Positions 62,908 through 64,000 of a DNA stretch of 64,000 bases are shown here, piece by piece. The notes below the pieces were generated by a model. It was not told the DNA's origin. It ran no database searches and was given only the letters and a program-made list of their open reading frames with translations. Numbering within the stretch: position 1 is the first letter of the stretch; every line of letters starts with the position of its first letter. The stretch spans positions 62,001-126,000 of the forward strand of contig NZ_CP025016.1 of the NCBI RefSeq assembly GCF_002953715.1. Reading direction: 5' to 3'. The stretch comes from Rhizobium leguminosarum. GTDB taxonomy: Bacteria; Pseudomonadota; Alphaproteobacteria; Rhizobiales; Rhizobiaceae. Made by a program: the position numbers and the translations under genes.

Positions 62908-64000
62908 ATGAACAGGATCGAGCGGCTCCCGGTAACCGTGCTGGCCGGCTTCCTCGGCGCTGGCAAGACGACGCTTCTCAGCCACGTCCTGAATAACCGT
63001 CAGGGCCTGCGGGTTGCTGTCATTGTCAACGATATGAGTGAAGTGAACATTGACGCCAGTCTCATTCGAGACGGCGGCTGCAACCTGTCGCATACGACGG
63101 AGACATTGATCGAGCTCAGCAATGGCTGCATATGCTGTACCCTGCGCAACGACCTCCTGACGGAAGTACGACGACTGGCCGAAGAGCGGCGATACGACTA
63201 TCTGTTGATCGAAGGCACCGGCATTGCCGAGCCATGCCCTATCGCGGCAACCTTTTCCTTCCGCGACGAGAACGGCGTCTCGCTCGCCGATTTTGCCAGC
63301 CTCGACACAATGGTCACCGTGGTCGATGCTGCAAACCTGTTAGCCGACTACAGCAGTGCCGATCTGCTTGCCGACCGCGGCCTGCAGCGCGACGGTGAGG
63401 ACCGGCGCACACTCATCGACCTGCTGGTGGATCAGATCGAGTTTGCCGATGTTGTCGTGATCAACAAGATCTCCGACGCGACCGAAGAGATCCGTGCGGA
63501 AGTCCGCAAGATAGTTGCTGCGCTCAACCCGGATGCGCGCCAGGTGGAGACGGATTTCGGCAAGGTTTCTCTGGCAACCATCCTCAGTACGGGCCTCTTC
63601 GATGAAGCAAAAGCCGCCGCCCACCCGTTGTGGCACAAGGAACTGTACAGCCCGGGCGACCATGTCCCGGAGACGGAAGAATACGGGGTATCGAGCTTTG
63701 TCTATCGCACGAGGCGTCCCTTCGACCCCAGGCGGTTTCGAGCATTCCTGGACGAGCCCTGGCCGGGGGTAATCCGCGCCAAAGGCCATTTCTGGCTTGC
63801 CACGCGCCCGCGTCATGTGGGCCTGATGTCGGCTGCCGGGGTGCAGCGGCGTTGCGAGCCCATGGGGCTCTGGTGGGCAGCCGTGCCCCGGCAGGATTGG
63901 CCGAGCCATCAGCAGTTTCGTCAGCAGCTCGAGAGCCGGTGGGACAGCGCTTGGGGCGACCGCCGGCAGGAATTGGTCTTTATCGGCGTTGATATGGACG
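62908..64000 (+). CDS. COG0523/CobW-family GTPase metallochaperone (3' end outside window)
   Basis: At least 364 codons of a P-loop GTPase run off the right edge. Walker A is GFLGAGKTT (residues 14-22). The metal-binding CxCC motif is SNGCICCTLRNDL, preceded by ELSNG. Switch/Walker B is LLIEGTGIAEP (usually ESTGISEP), the guanine motif is VVINKISD, and the CobW C-terminal domain begins around SSFVYRTRRPFDPRRF. Family members deliver zinc or cobalt, and the ZigA/YciC branch is zinc-repressed. AAGGA lies 5 bases before the chosen ATG; an ATG two codons earlier is possible. No Zur-like palindrome was recognised upstream. Confidence 0.9.
   Translation, partial: MNRIERLPVTVLAGFLGAGKTTLLSHVLNNRQGLRVAVIVNDMSEVNIDASLIRDGGCNLSHTTETLIELSNGCICCTLRNDLLTEVRRLAEERRYDYLLIEGTGIAEPCPIAATFSFRDENGVSLADFASLDTMVTVVDAANLLADYSSADLLADRGLQRDGEDRRTLIDLLVDQIEFADVVVINKISDATEEIRAEVRKIVAALNPDARQVETDFGKVSLATILSTGLFDEAKAAAHPLWHKELYSPGDHVPETEEYGVSSFVYRTRRPFDPRRFRAFLDEPWPGVIRAKGHFWLATRPRHVGLMSAAGVQRRCEPMGLWWAAVPRQDWPSHQQFRQQLESRWDSAWGDRRQELVFIGVDMD

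Overview
This window looks like a chromosomal or chromid segment from an alphaproteobacterium of the Rhizobiales, most likely Rhizobiaceae. The base composition is GC-rich, two MalK/UgpC-type sugar ABC importers are present, and the polysaccharide export genes are of the ExoF/ExoP type. These points and the gene content are inference from the sequence; no database search was run.

Layout. (1) 1-10293 is a catabolic locus entered in mid-operon. It holds an ABC sugar-type permease and ATPase, a cysteine hydrolase of the isochorismatase family, a second member of that family that has lost all three catalytic residues, allophanate hydrolase, a BtpA-family protein and an FGGY sugar kinase. A cytosine-deaminase-like amidohydrolase then converges on the kinase and is divergent from a gamma-glutamyltransferase-family gene. 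The set suggests uptake and breakdown of a sugar-linked, N-rich (biuret/allophanate-type) compound. (2) 10464-12313 holds a decapitated LysR relic and an MFS transporter. (3) 12649-19730 is a LacI-regulated importer operon with an intracellular GH32 beta-fructosidase, for sucrose or fructo-oligosaccharide use, closed by a strong terminator hairpin. (4) 19781-26854 is a mixed accessory stretch: a MarR relic, a DUF4105 membrane protein, aconitase X, a TacA/TacT toxin-antitoxin pair with its own palindromic operator, and a divergent DHA2-type MFS/LysR pair.

(5) 26989-55132 is a large Wzx/Wzy-type exopolysaccharide locus. The minus-strand operon has gmd, fcl, a BY-kinase/Wzz protein and three glycosyltransferases. 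Plus-strand genes encode a Wzy-like polymerase, a beta-helix protein, a WecB/TagA-type transferase, the initiating sugar-phosphate transferase, UDP-glucuronate decarboxylase, and GT8 and GT2 enzymes. After an atypical LuxR-type regulator comes a tightly overlapping six-gene operon for amino-sugar nucleotides (WbpB/D/E-like trio plus a second transferase, epimerase and aminotransferase). A Wzx flippase and an ExoF-like export protein finish the locus on the minus strand. The predicted precursors are GDP-fucose, UDP-xylose and one or two N-acylated amino sugars, so an unusual repeat unit is likely.

(6) 55762-62805 encodes a 2347-residue protein with a dimethylformamidase-beta-like domain, DUF4082 domains and VCBS/Ig-like repeats. 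Its C-terminal half is an almost exact 1854-bp tandem duplication. (7) 62908 to the end is a truncated COG0523/CobW-type metallochaperone GTPase. No tRNA, rRNA, CRISPR array or intact insertion sequence was seen.
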